From Pseudomonas helvetica (GTDB lineage Bacteria > Pseudomonadota > Gammaproteobacteria > Pseudomonadales > Pseudomonadaceae): DNA of 64,000 nt. Both the position numbers and the translations under genes were made by a program. Every line of letters begins with the position of its first letter. The stretch's first letter is position 1. Under the pieces are notes generated by a model. It saw nothing but the letters and a program-made list of their open reading frames with translations, was not told the origin of the DNA and ran no database searches. Below are positions 12,184 through 19,541 of the stretch, piece by piece. The stretch lies in contig NZ_CP150917.1 in the NCBI RefSeq assembly GCF_039908645.1, positions 1,770,501 through 1,834,500 on the forward strand, in the 5' to 3' direction.

Positions 12184-12212
12184 AAAAAACCCGGACAGTG
12201 TCCGGGTTTTTT
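12184..12212. terminator. Bidirectional Rho-independent terminator
   Basis: Stem AAAAAACCCGGA / TCCGGGTTTTTT around a five-base loop. It lies between the remnant CDS (plus) and the convergent HEAT-repeat gene (minus), with A and T runs serving both directions. Confidence 0.8.
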
Positions 12213-12232
12213 ATGTTCGATGTACGCCGGGT

Positions 12233-13672
12233 TCAACGCAAACTGGCGACGGTTCCACCTGCTACTTTGCCCTGACTCTCGAGTTCACCCAGTGCGTGCA
12301 GCAATTGCAGGCGCAGGGCTTTGGGTGTCGTGTAGTCGGACGTCTTGTGGCGTGTCTCACACCATCGATTGATTTCAGCCAACCAGTCGCCGTTATCGGT
12401 GTCGGCCTGACTCAAACCGCGCATCCAGTAATTGAGTTGTTCCCAGCTTGCCTTGATGCTGACCAGTGCTCGGCGATGCTCATGACTGAGCGTTCGTGAG
12501 CCGGACTCGAGCAGATCCGAGACCGGACCATCAACCGCGGTACTGGATTGTTTTCTCAACAGGTCAACTGCAACACGGAACACACGAGGCGAGGGGTCGC
12601 CCAGTGCGCGGATCAGTGCAGGCAACGAAGCTTCGCCACACACTTGTTCGAATGTCTCCAAAGCCTGCGCACGAACTCGTGGTGCGGAATATTCGACGGC
12701 TGACTCGAGCATCTCTCTGGCCTGCGGTTCGTTCAGCTCCCGAACCAACCCGATCAGGCCAATCCATTCACGTTGGGTAGTCGGTAACGGCGCTTGCAGG
12801 TGTTGCAGCAGCACCTCTCGACTGTCGAGTTGCCACTTCGACGACGCCCAACGTGCAAGGGAACGCACCGAGGTCGAAGTGTCGAACAATGCTCTTTTCA
12901 AAACGCAGTGAATCTGGTCCGGGGTGTTCGCCAGATTCAGCCAAGCGCGCAGCGCATTCACCCGAAGGTTTGCGGCGTGACTGCTCAATGCTCCGAGCAA
13001 TAGAGCCTGTACCTGTGCGTCGGGCAACTGCAGGCTTGCCTGTAATGCCAGGCGTTGGACCGATGGGTCCTGATGGTTCAGGGCTATTTCCAGCATGTGG
13101 GCGAGGTCATGCGCAAACGCCTTTTCTAATACCTCCAGCAGTAGGCGTGCTGGTTTACCATGCGTTGCCTTAAACGCTTCAAGGGTGGTATCTCGCACCG
13201 AAGGCGTCGCCAAAATACGAATGACGTTTGTCAGCGTTGATTGGTGATCGATACGGTTTTTCTGGGCCAGGGAGATGAATGAGTCCAGTACCTGAATCAG
13301 CATTACTGCATGTTGTGGATCGAGAAAGCGCTGCACATGATCGCTGGCCAGTGTACGAATCTGCGGCACGTAGTCATTCAAGCTGTCGATCAACGCTGCC
13401 AGTGCATAGCGGCCCTCAATCTGCATGAGCCGGCGCACGGCCGCCTCGCGGACGAATCCATTACGATGACGACTCAGAGCGCACCAATCGCCAGTGCTCC
13501 GAGCCGTGCTGAGCACAGCCATCGCTTGGTCACGGCGAATCTCTTCGTCTGTGCGCAGGTCCTCATTGCGCACCTCTCTTGGAAGCGGAGTCTCGTCGCG
13601 TAGCGCAATGGTGGAAGTAGTATGAGCGGCGCGATTAAAAATGCGTTTGAGCCATCCCTGGAAGGCGTTCAT
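12233..13672 (-). CDS. HEAT-repeat domain protein
   Basis: 479 residues; start ATG with AAGGA upstream. No signal peptide. From about residue 60 to 420 the protein is a succession of ~35-residue helical pairs with the HEAT pattern (for example VREAAVRRLMQIEG, VRVNALRAWLNLA-like, VRAQALETFEQVCG, PRVFRVAVDLLRK). Such alpha-solenoids serve as protein-protein scaffolds and, in the PBS-lyase subgroup, in chromophore handling; no catalytic motif is seen. It is the only minus-strand cargo in the 11.8-21.3 kb array and has core-like GC, so it may be a resident gene. Specific function unknown. Confidence 0.7.
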   Translation of the reverse strand: MNAFQGWLKRIFNRAAHTTSTIALRDETPLPREVRNEDLRTDEEIRRDQAMAVLSTARSTGDWCALSRHRNGFVREAAVRRLMQIEGRYALAALIDSLNDYVPQIRTLASDHVQRFLDPQHAVMLIQVLDSFISLAQKNRIDHQSTLTNVIRILATPSVRDTTLEAFKATHGKPARLLLEVLEKAFAHDLAHMLEIALNHQDPSVQRLALQASLQLPDAQVQALLLGALSSHAANLRVNALRAWLNLANTPDQIHCVLKRALFDTSTSVRSLARWASSKWQLDSREVLLQHLQAPLPTTQREWIGLIGLVRELNEPQAREMLESAVEYSAPRVRAQALETFEQVCGEASLPALIRALGDPSPRVFRVAVDLLRKQSSTAVDGPVSDLLESGSRTLSHEHRRALVSIKASWEQLNYWMRGLSQADTDNGDWLAEINRWCETRHKTSDYTTPKALRLQLLHALGELESQGKVAGGTVASLR

Positions 13673-13793
13673 GGTTTGTCCTTGTGGCCGGAGGCTGTCG
13701 GACAGGACTCGCAGCGTGTATGTATTGGGTGAGGCAAGGATATCGTTACGAGGGGATGATGGCTATATGGTATCATCAATTGGGTCGCGCAAA

Positions 13794-13837
13794 GACCGAT
13801 CAGGGCGTTTGTCGCCGTAAACAAATCAGTCCCTTCT
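13794..13837. repeat. Degenerate palindromic border repeat (spacer plus reverse arm)
   Basis: CCGATCAGGGCGTTTGTCG resembles the spacer at 15826-15850, and TAAACAAATCAGTCCCTTCT (13818-13837) is a diverged copy of the reverse arm AAATAAATCTGTCCCCTTTT. It precedes the lipoprotein gene. Confidence 0.5.
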
Positions 13838-13893
13838 GTGTTTGTAAAATCTCGCTCTTAAACTAACGTGAAACTCCTCAAGGACGAATCGAC

Positions 13894-14475
13894 ATGCGTG
13901 TGTTGGCTTTACTGTTGGCGATCTTATTTTTGTCGGGCTGCGCCTCGAAACCTGCTTACTACATCTCCCCCACGCCAGTTCAGATCCCGGCGACCGCTAC
14001 CTACTGGATCGACAACTTCGACCTTGAACTGGTCGGCAAGAATGAGCGGTTTATGCCGCAAGACGCGTTGCGCGAGCAGCTCAGCGTTGAGCTGATCAAT
14101 CAATTGTCGAGCGCTAATCGCTATGCGACGAGCAAGGAAAGTGCCGATTACCTGTTGGATGTGAACACCGTCTACAAGCGTCGGATCGGTAACTCCAATG
14201 GTGGATTGGTGTCGGTCATCGTCGACGACAATACGATCCTCGCCAGTGTTGATTTCAGTTATCAGGTCAAGGTCAAAAAGGCCGGTACCGAAGTGTTGCA
14301 TTTCTCCCAAACTCGCGAGGGGCTGCAGCCTGCCGGTGCATTTGGTCAGCTTCGCAATATGAAGACGATGGTGGCGGCGCTGACTCACAAAGATAATGCT
14401 GATGTGGAGCCTTTCTATATTCGTACCTTGCCGACATTTATCGTGTCCGACATCAGGGATATTCCTTCGCGCTAG
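13894..14475 (+). CDS. Predicted outer-membrane lipoprotein of unknown function
   Basis: 193 residues with a clear type II signal peptide: MRVLALLLAILFLSGCAS, lipobox LSGC with Cys16. Ser at +2 predicts outer-membrane sorting. The mature part (YWIDNFDLELVGKNERF...) is mixed alpha/beta and reminiscent of auxiliary transport lipoproteins, but I cannot assign it. It stands alone, with a degenerate reverse arm of the border repeat about 55 bp upstream and a forward arm 30 bp downstream, so it appears as a single-gene cargo of the array. Confidence 0.7.
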   Translation: MRVLALLLAILFLSGCASKPAYYISPTPVQIPATATYWIDNFDLELVGKNERFMPQDALREQLSVELINQLSSANRYATSKESADYLLDVNTVYKRRIGNSNGGLVSVIVDDNTILASVDFSYQVKVKKAGTEVLHFSQTREGLQPAGAFGQLRNMKTMVAALTHKDNADVEPFYIRTLPTFIVSDIRDIPSR

Positions 14476-14508
14476 TTGCTGAGCGAGAAAAGAGCGTTAT
14501 TTATCGAA

Positions 14509-14574
14509 AAAGGGGGGCAGGTTTATTTAATGACAAACAATTTTGGTCGTTGAGATTAAAACTGTCTCCTTTTG
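14509..14574. repeat. Palindromic border element, diverged full copy (66 bp)
   Basis: Forward arm AAAGGGGGGCAGGTTTATTT (14509-14528), 26 nt spacer containing AATTTTGGTCGTTGAG, reverse arm ATTAAAACTGTCTCCTTTTG (14555-14574). Same arm length and spacing as the elements at 15085 and 15806. Confidence 0.65.
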
Positions 14575-14615
14575 GTCAGGTTTTTTTGTGTTTTTTTCAG
14601 ATGGTGGAGAGTTTG

Positions 14616-15059
14616 ATGCGTAATACTGAATCCGAAGCATTGAAGTCGTTATACGATTTGGCCAGTCCGGGCAAACGCTTGGCTGGATATTTTATTGATC
14701 TGTCTATTGTGTTTGTTCTGATATTTTTGAAAGGATTGATTGGTTATATGCTCATGGCGAGTAGCTCCTACGGCGTCGCGCTTTTTTACAGCGTGATAAG
14801 TAATATTCTGCTGGTGTTTGCGATCAGCTATTTTCTATTTTGTGATGCTCTACCGAACGGTCAGAGTGTGGGTAAACGGTTGTTGAAGATGTCCGTAGTA
14901 GGGTTTCCTGTGAATAAGAAGTGCACGATTTTTCAGTCGCTTTTACGAAATGTTCCGAAAGCGATGTTTAGTATTTTAGACGCAGTCTTTGTGTTTTTCG
15001 GGTTTAGGCGACGTCTTGGCGATATGCTTGCCATGACCATGGTGGTCAATGTCAAATAA
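14616..15059 (+). CDS. RDD family integral membrane protein
   Basis: 147 residues from ATG 14616 (GGAGA six bases upstream); the longer frame from 14550 starts inside the border repeat and is not used. The N-terminus has the RDD hallmark SPGKRLAGYFIDLSIVFVLIF, with Arg and Asp at the usual places. Three hydrophobic helices are visible (about residues 22-45, 52-75 and 115-135), with NGQSVGKRLLKMSVV, the second family signature, between. RDD proteins are small inner-membrane proteins, some linked to Na+/H+ exchange, most uncharacterised. Low GC and flanking by border elements on both sides suggest recent acquisition. It could be an immunity or accessory protein of a lost toxin module, but nothing shows this directly. 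Confidence 0.8.
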   Translation: MRNTESEALKSLYDLASPGKRLAGYFIDLSIVFVLIFLKGLIGYMLMASSSYGVALFYSVISNILLVFAISYFLFCDALPNGQSVGKRLLKMSVVGFPVNKKCTIFQSLLRNVPKAMFSILDAVFVFFGFRRRLGDMLAMTMVVNVK

Positions 15060-15084
15060 ATTGATTTATGTATGGCTGTTATGA

Positions 15085-15150
15085 GAGAAGGTCCGGATTT
15101 GTTTATGGATAGCCGATTTTTGTTGTCGTCAATGAATCTGTCCCCTTTCT
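15085..15150. repeat. Palindromic border element (66 bp)
   Basis: Diverged forward arm GAGAAGGTCCGGATTTGTTT (15085-15104), 26 nt spacer ATGGATAGCCGATTTTTGTT and six more bases, and reverse arm AATGAATCTGTCCCCTTTCT (15131-15150). The EndoU toxin remnant begins immediately after the reverse arm. Confidence 0.7.
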
Positions 15151-15159
15151 GTTTTTTCT

Positions 15160-15396
15160 AAGATTAAAACGAGCACCTTGTTCCCAGAGGGGTGGAGTGA
15201 TTCTCAGGCAATTAGCGCAATTAGATCAGCGGGGGGTACTAAGCCAATCGCAACCCGAGTGTCAGATGGTGCATCGCTTTATCAGTCAACAGTGAATGGC
15301 ATCAAGGTTGAGGTGGTTAAAGTTGGCGATGTAGTGACCGCCGGGTATCCATGTGGCAAGGGTTGCTTAACAGTGCAGCAATTTCTGGGGCAGTAA
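15160..15396 (+). pseudogene. Orphan CDI toxin end: C-terminal fragment of a bacterial EndoU nuclease
   Basis: The open frame continues out of the border repeat and has no credible start. It encodes KTSTLFPEGWSDSQAISAIRSAGG, matching the FFP-x-x-W-(S/T) block of bacterial EndoU domains, then NGIKVEVVKVGDVVTAGYP, matching their last two strands. About 75 of the usual ~130 domain residues remain, and the catalytic His residues that lie earlier in EndoU are missing. It is therefore probably inactive alone, a donor cassette or relic. The immunity gene follows after one base. Known biology: EndoU-type CdiA-CT toxins are RNases and orphan cdiA-CT/cdiI pairs occur downstream of main cdi loci. Confidence 0.7.
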
Positions 15397-15397
15397 A

Positions 15398-15772
15398 ATG
15401 TATAACGAATTTGATAAATGTATAAGTTTGTTTTCAGTTGAAATGGAAGCGCCTGACTATTGGCATGACGTTGGAGTCATTCATGCTTCATCTTTACTTG
15501 AAGAGTTTACTGGTGACGACTGGTCAAAGATATTGGGTGCTGTAGTTGACAAAAGTGATGCCTGGCTTGTACGCCTTTGCGAGGCTATAGGTGGATTTCC
15601 TAGTGATGATGCTTTGTTGGTACTTTTGAAAGTGATTGGCAGTAACAATAGAGAAGTGTTTTTTGCTGCTTTAGAGTCAATTAGATCAATGGTTTTCGTA
15701 GGTACAGATGTCTCAAAGTACCTCCGGGAAATTGAGTTGGCTGTTGTGAGTGGTAAGGAGATCGCTGATTAA
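15398..15772 (+). CDS. Probable immunity protein for the EndoU-type orphan toxin
   Basis: 124 residues, ATG one base after the toxin stop TAA; acidic, mainly helical (DYWHDVGVIHASSLLEEF, DDALLVLLKVIGS, REVFFAALESIRSM), resembling a short HEAT-like fold. AT-rich like other immunity genes of this array. The position directly behind a toxin end, the size and the acidity are those of a CDI immunity gene; the family itself is not recognised. A forward border arm begins 5 bp after the stop. Confidence 0.65.
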   Translation: MYNEFDKCISLFSVEMEAPDYWHDVGVIHASSLLEEFTGDDWSKILGAVVDKSDAWLVRLCEAIGGFPSDDALLVLLKVIGSNNREVFFAALESIRSMVFVGTDVSKYLREIELAVVSGKEIAD

Positions 15773-15777
15773 GAGCG

Positions 15778-15862
15778 AAAAGGGGACAGATTTATTTATG
15801 GACCGAAAAGGGGACAGATTTATTTATGGATGATCGGGTTTTGTCGTTGTAAATAAATCTGT
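15778..15862. repeat. Palindromic border element with duplicated forward arm, reverse arm split by IS30
   Basis: Two exact forward arms AAAAGGGGACAGATTTATTT at 15778-15797 and 15806-15825 (28 bp tandem duplication), 25 nt spacer at 15826-15850, then AAATAAATCTGT (15851-15862). The rest of the reverse arm, CCCCTTTT, continues at 17095 after the IS, so the undisturbed palindrome had perfect 20 bp arms. Confidence 0.85.
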
Positions 15863-17092
15863 GGCGCGCTCAACCGGTCAACGCAACGTACACTTTCCGC
15901 TCGTTGATTGGGGCATGGTAAGAAATGGCACGCAGTGGTACACATGGGTTTTCTGCTGAACAAAAATCAGAGCTTTGGCGGTTGTGGCGCAGGGGCGAAA
16001 CCCTCAGCAAAATAGCGCTGGCCATTCAAAAACCAGCAGGCACTGTCCATACATTACTGGCTCGCAATGGGGGAATTTCCCCGCGAATCAGGCACCGCTC
16101 TCGGCTTGCTTTAACGCTGGGCGAGCGCGAAGAAATCTCCAGGGGAATGGCGATCGGTCATTCCATTCGCCACATCGCAGCCCAATTAAACCGCTCGCCC
16201 TCAACGGTCAGTCGTGAAGTATCGAGAAACCAAGGACGAGGTCTTTACCGCGCAACGGACGCAGATGCGCAAGCCTGGACACGCGGACTTCGCCCCAAAC
16301 CGTATCGATTGAATCAGTCCCCTGAACTGTGCGAAGTGGTATCGAGTAAGCTGAAGCTCTACTGGTCACCCGAGCAGATCTCGGGTTGGCTCAAACGCGA
16401 ATATCCCGACGCTCCCGCCATGCAGATTTCCCATGAAACGCTCTATCGAAGCCTGTTTATTCAAGCACGAGGTGTCTTGAAGAAGGAATTGGTTGCCGTA
16501 CTTCGCTCCAGACGCATGATGCGCCGCGCAAAAACTGCTACGAGCAAGGGGCAACCCAGAGGTCATATCATTGATGCCGTTTCGATATCCGAACGCCCTG
16601 CTGAGGTGGCTGACAGGGCCATACCAGGGCACTGGGAAGGAGACCTGATAACCGGCTCTAAAAACAGCCACATTGCCACGCTGGTAGAGCGCACCACTCG
16701 ATTTTTGGTTCTTGTCCGGGTAGAGGGGAAAGATACCAAGAGTGTTGTGGATGGCCTGATACGCGAGGTCCAACAACTTCCAGAACAGCTCTGGCGCTCC
16801 TTAACTTGGGATCGAGGCACAGAGCTTGCCCAGCACAAACGATTTACGCTGGACACAAACATCAACGTGTTTTTTTGCGATCCGCGCAGTCCTTGGCAGC
16901 GTGGTACGAATGAAAACACCAACGGTTTATTGCGCCAGTACTTTCGCAACGGCACCGATTTGAGTGGGTATTCTCAATCCGATCTCAATGCCGTTGCATT
17001 ACAGATGAATCAACGACCACGCAAAACCTTGGATTTCGAAACACCGGCTGATAGGTTGCAACGTCTTGTTGCGCCGACCGGTTGAGCGCACC
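15863..17092 (+). mobile_element. IS30-family insertion sequence, complete (1230 bp)
   Basis: Ends are imperfect 25 bp inverted repeats: GGCGCGCTCAACCGGTCAAC... (15863-15887) and, read inward from 17092, GGTGCGCTCAACCGGTCGGC... (22 of 25 identical). It is flanked by the 2 bp duplication GT (15861-15862 and 17093-17094). Size, repeats, short duplication and transposase all fit IS30. Removing the element rebuilds the reverse arm of the border palindrome exactly, so insertion came after the palindrome. Confidence 0.9.
15925..17085 (+). CDS. IS30-family DDE transposase
   Basis: 386 residues filling the IS. Two N-terminal helix-turn-helix regions (SKIALAIQKPAGTVHTLLAR; IRHIAAQLNRSPSTVSREV) bind the ends; the RNase H-like DDE core follows with Asp in GHWEGDLITG, Asp in LTWDRGTEL and Glu in GTNENTNGLLRQYF, the typical IS30 signatures. 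No internal stop or frameshift, so probably active. The stop lies in the right inverted repeat. Confidence 0.93.
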   Translation: MARSGTHGFSAEQKSELWRLWRRGETLSKIALAIQKPAGTVHTLLARNGGISPRIRHRSRLALTLGEREEISRGMAIGHSIRHIAAQLNRSPSTVSREVSRNQGRGLYRATDADAQAWTRGLRPKPYRLNQSPELCEVVSSKLKLYWSPEQISGWLKREYPDAPAMQISHETLYRSLFIQARGVLKKELVAVLRSRRMMRRAKTATSKGQPRGHIIDAVSISERPAEVADRAIPGHWEGDLITGSKNSHIATLVERTTRFLVLVRVEGKDTKSVVDGLIREVQQLPEQLWRSLTWDRGTELAQHKRFTLDTNINVFFCDPRSPWQRGTNENTNGLLRQYFRNGTDLSGYSQSDLNAVALQMNQRPRKTLDFETPADRLQRLVAPTG

Positions 17093-17099
17093 GTCCCCT

Positions 17100-17474
17100 T
17101 TTTTTCTTGATGCAAACGAAGTCCGCGCAGGACAAGGGCTATCTGGTCTTGGCTACGATGTTACGCACCAGACCACCGCATCAGCTAAGGGTATTCAAGG
17201 GCAACGTACTGCGGATTTACATCTTGATGGAATTGGATCTGTCGATGTGTATACGCCGCAGAACCCAGCTCCCAGCAACATAGTTAGGGCGATAGAGAAG
17301 AAAGCGAATCAAGCTGGAGGAGTTCTAGTGCAGGCGGACTTGCCTAGCGCCGATATGTCTTCCATCGCTGCTCGTATGTGGGGAAAAACTAACGCACAGA
17401 ATATAAAGACTATATTCTTCCAAGGTTCTGATGGGGCAGTTTTCCGATTTGATCGGCCTTCTGGAGGGGGCTAA
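17100..17474 (+). pseudogene. Orphan CDI toxin end, CdiA C-terminal tRNase-like (BECR-fold) domain
   Basis: The frame emerges from the reverse arm of the border palindrome and lacks a real start. About 124 residues: LSGLGYDVTHQ, then RTADLHLDGIGSVDVYTPQN, AIEKKANQAGGVLVQADL, MWGKTNAQNIKTIFF and a terminal FRFDRPSGGG. The order GYDV ... DL ... G-x-VDVY-x-P ... K ... QA ... Q is that of CdiA-CT tRNA nucleases of the barnase/EndoU/colicin/RelE-like fold, and the full domain seems present. Without signal or pretoxin it cannot be exported on its own; it could be expressed by read-through or donated to cdiA. Fold assignment is from motif memory, not a search. Confidence 0.65.
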
Positions 17475-17476
17475 CA

Positions 17477-17731
17477 GTGCCAAAGTATTCTTGTGTATGC
17501 GGTTACGTTATGAACCTTTCCCAAGGGTGGTCAGACTATGAGCTGACTCTAATTCCTGAGTCGGCGATAGAGAGGTTGGGGGAAAAATTGGATAATGGAG
17601 ATGAGCTTTCTTCTGATCAGCTATATGAGGCTCTTGATGAAAGAGCTATCACGGTATATCGATGCCCAAATTGTAGAAGATTGCACTTAGAAGAGGAGCA
17701 AAATAAATTCACTACGTATGTAGTTGAGTAA
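17477..17731 (+). CDS. Probable immunity protein with a zinc-ribbon-like Cys pattern
   Basis: 84 residues from GTG, two bases after the toxin stop, with GGAGGGGG upstream overlapping the toxin end (translational coupling likely). Residues MPKYSCVCGYVMNLS at the N-terminus and VYRCPNCRRLHLEE near the C-terminus supply two CxC/CxxC pairs, as in a four-Cys zinc ribbon. Acidic middle part (ESAIERLGEKLDNGDELSSDQLYEALDE). Position and size mark it as immunity to the preceding nuclease; family not recognised. Terminator follows 10 bp later. Confidence 0.65.
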   Translation: MPKYSCVCGYVMNLSQGWSDYELTLIPESAIERLGEKLDNGDELSSDQLYEALDERAITVYRCPNCRRLHLEEEQNKFTTYVVE

Positions 17732-17741
17732 GTGCTCTCTA

Positions 17742-17769
17742 AAAATCCCCGGCATCTGCCGGGGATTTT
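17742..17769 (+). terminator. Rho-independent terminator after the second orphan pair
   Basis: Stem AAAATCCCCGGC / GCCGGGGATTTT with loop ATCT; the A/T flanks could act in both directions. Confidence 0.85.
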
Positions 17770-17835
17770 CATTTCACTATCTGACTGCCCCCATCCTCTG
17801 CTTATGATCGGCCTGATACCTAACGGCCTGTAGTG

Positions 17836-17850
17836 AAAAGGGGACAGATT
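17836..17850 (+). repeat. Palindromic border element, left part of forward arm
   Basis: AAAAGGGGACAGATT, interrupted at ATT by the insertion 17851-19630. The arm resumes as ATTTATTTATTGATAAACG at 19631; ATT is present on both sides. Confidence 0.8.
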
Positions 17851-17959
17851 CTGAGAAATCCCCGCTTTTTCTTACGACAAATCAAGAACCTAGGAATTGA
17901 AGAGACCTGCACGGGGCGGCAGCTTGTATTGCACCACACAAAAACAAGATCCCGATCCC

Positions 17960-18115
17960 ATGCAGGCCATCCGATTTTTACACAGCGCGCTCGCTCAAGC
18001 ACTTCCCACTGTCCATTCTCGCCGTCTGAAAACGTTGATGTGTTGTGTCAGCGCATTGCTCCGAGGTCGTCGGCTCACTCTGACAGGACTTGGGCGTTTC
18101 ATGCCGGGCCGTGAA
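17960..18115 (+). pseudogene. 5' fragment of an IS4/IS10-group transposase
   Basis: 52 residues beginning MQAIRFLHSALAQAL and ending LTLTGLGRFMPGREK. The pattern LHSxL...HxxRLxxL...ALLxxRRLTLTxLGR is the N-terminus of IS10-type transposases. It breaks off at the repeat starting at 18114 (AAAAGGGGTCACCCATTAGC); the catalytic core is absent. Confidence 0.75.
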
Positions 18116-18138
18116 AAGGGGTCACCCATTAGCCGGTC
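18114..18138 (+). repeat. Second interspersed repeat family, AAAAGGGG-TCACCCATTAGCC type
   Basis: AAAAGGGGTCACCCATTAGC followed by CGGTC; near-identical copies at 22401 (AAAAGGGACACCCATTAGCC) and 21235 (AAAAGGGGACACACATTAGC). It shares the first eight bases with the border repeat but differs afterwards. Confidence 0.65.
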
Positions 18139-18202
18139 TCGAGTCAAGGCTAAAAGCCAACTTGCCCTGCAGCTCTTGCTGCGGGGTTTCTCCTATCACT
18201 AA

Positions 18203-18527
18203 ACCTGACTGGTTGAACCCGTCGTATCCGTTTCCTCATCGCTGGCTACGACCGAGTCGTGCCTGACACCCATGTGGATCAAGCGGTAGCGATACACCCA
18301 GCACCGCCCTGGCAGTCAACTGCCCCAGAGAAACGTTGGTGCCGCCAAATGTCCAAAAACGTGTCACAGATCTGTGGCTCGTGCAAAAGCACGTCCAGTC
18401 TCAACGGGCTCATTTGGCAGACGACCCGGTTACAACACACTCAGGCGGTGACAGCCGGCCGCCACTCAGATTTTATGGCTTACGCCAGTCCCTTTTTGGT
18501 TGATCGGCCATCACCTTAACTCGCCCT
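18203..18527. other. Gene-free stretch beside the IS110 transposase, possible guide-RNA region
   Basis: About 320 bp without a credible gene, on the 3' side of the minus-strand transposase. IS110-family elements of the IS1111 type keep their non-coding guide-RNA region downstream of the transposase. Only about 85 bp separates the transposase start from the right edge, so this side is the place to look. No structure is asserted. Confidence 0.3.
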
Positions 18528-19541
18528 TCAGGCGAAACAGCGCTTGGCATCAAAAGGCTGTTTCTCCTTCAAAATGTGGTAACTCGCCCGCGCCAGTTTG
18601 TGCGCCAGTGCTTTGGTAGCGACCACGGCGTTGGTCTTGGCTTTCTTTTTCTCGAAAAAGCGTTTGGCGTCCGCACTGAAGCGTCGCGCAAAATTGGCCG
18701 CTTCGATAAAGGCCCAGATCAAGTAAGCATTGCCGTTCTTGGTGTTTCCTTCGCCCTTTTTCTTGCCGTTGGAGTAATGCGCACTCTTTACGCAGCGGGC
18801 ATAAGAGGCGAAGTTGCCGACATCGGCAAAGCGCTCGATATCACCGGTCTCCAACATGATGACCGTGGCCAGGACTTCGCCAACTCCAGGCATCGTTTTT
18901 AGTAAACAGAACTCGGGGCGCAGGCTGACTTCATGCAGCAATCGGTCCTCGAGAACTTCAATTTGAGTCTGTAATGCCTGGACAATGGCGACATTGGCTT
19001 TCATCGCCAGAGCCACCTCCGTAGACAGGCACAGCCTGTCCACGGAGGTGGCTGACAGGCTTTTGACTTCATTACAGGTCAGTCGGTGGCCAGACTGGCG
19101 CGCCATGATGTTTTCAGCGGCCAGAATATGCTGTGTCCTGCTGCGTACCAATTGAATCCTTTTACGTGCCAGATCGCGCAGCGCCCGCTCTTGCGGTGGA
19201 TGGATATAGCCAGTCGGCAATATTCCCAGCCGCAGCAAATGCGCTAGGAACGCCGCATCATCCTTATCATCGGAATGCTTTAAACCGTTGTAGCGTTGCA
19301 TCGCCACCGGGTTGGCCAGTTTTACCTCGAATCCCGCCGCCTTCAAGCCGTCGACCAGCCAATACCAGTTGTACGTAGACTCGACCACGACACCGAGCAA
19401 TTCTCCACGATGTGGTTCGAGTAGCGGGAGGATTTGCGCCAGCTCATTGGGGCACCGCCGGCTGACTAAAACTCGGTCCGTTTCGTCGGTAACCACTACA
19501 ACGCTGTTGTTCGAATGCAGGTCTATGCCACAGAATTTCAT
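18528..19541 (-). CDS. IS110-family (probably IS1111 subgroup) DEDD recombinase/transposase
   Basis: 337 residues from ATG, AGGAGG five bases upstream (an adjacent GTG is a less likely start). RuvC-like DEDD domain: Asp in FCGIDLHSNN, Glu in VVVESTYNWYW, and DDKDDAAFLAHL with the last acidic pair. The C-terminal Transposase_20 domain shows MPGVGEVLATVIMLETGDIERF. Frame intact. It sits inside the IS10-like remnant and is opposite in direction to the array. The family makes no classical terminal repeats and uses a structured RNA to choose targets, often palindromic REP sequences. Confidence 0.9.
   Translation of the reverse strand: MKFCGIDLHSNNSVVVVTDETDRVLVSRRCPNELAQILPLLEPHRGELLGVVVESTYNWYWLVDGLKAAGFEVKLANPVAMQRYNGLKHSDDKDDAAFLAHLLRLGILPTGYIHPPQERALRDLARKRIQLVRSRTQHILAAENIMARQSGHRLTCNEVKSLSATSVDRLCLSTEVALAMKANVAIVQALQTQIEVLEDRLLHEVSLRPEFCLLKTMPGVGEVLATVIMLETGDIERFADVGNFASYARCVKSAHYSNGKKKGEGNTKNGNAYLIWAFIEAANFARRFSADAKRFFEKKKAKTNAVVATKALAHKLARASYHILKEKQPFDAKRCFA

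Noticed and set aside
15806-15862. Border palindrome as a Rho-independent terminator
   Set aside because: The stem is AT-rich with a 25 nt loop, arms are conserved at both ends and copies occur at gene starts too; dedicated terminators exist nearby.
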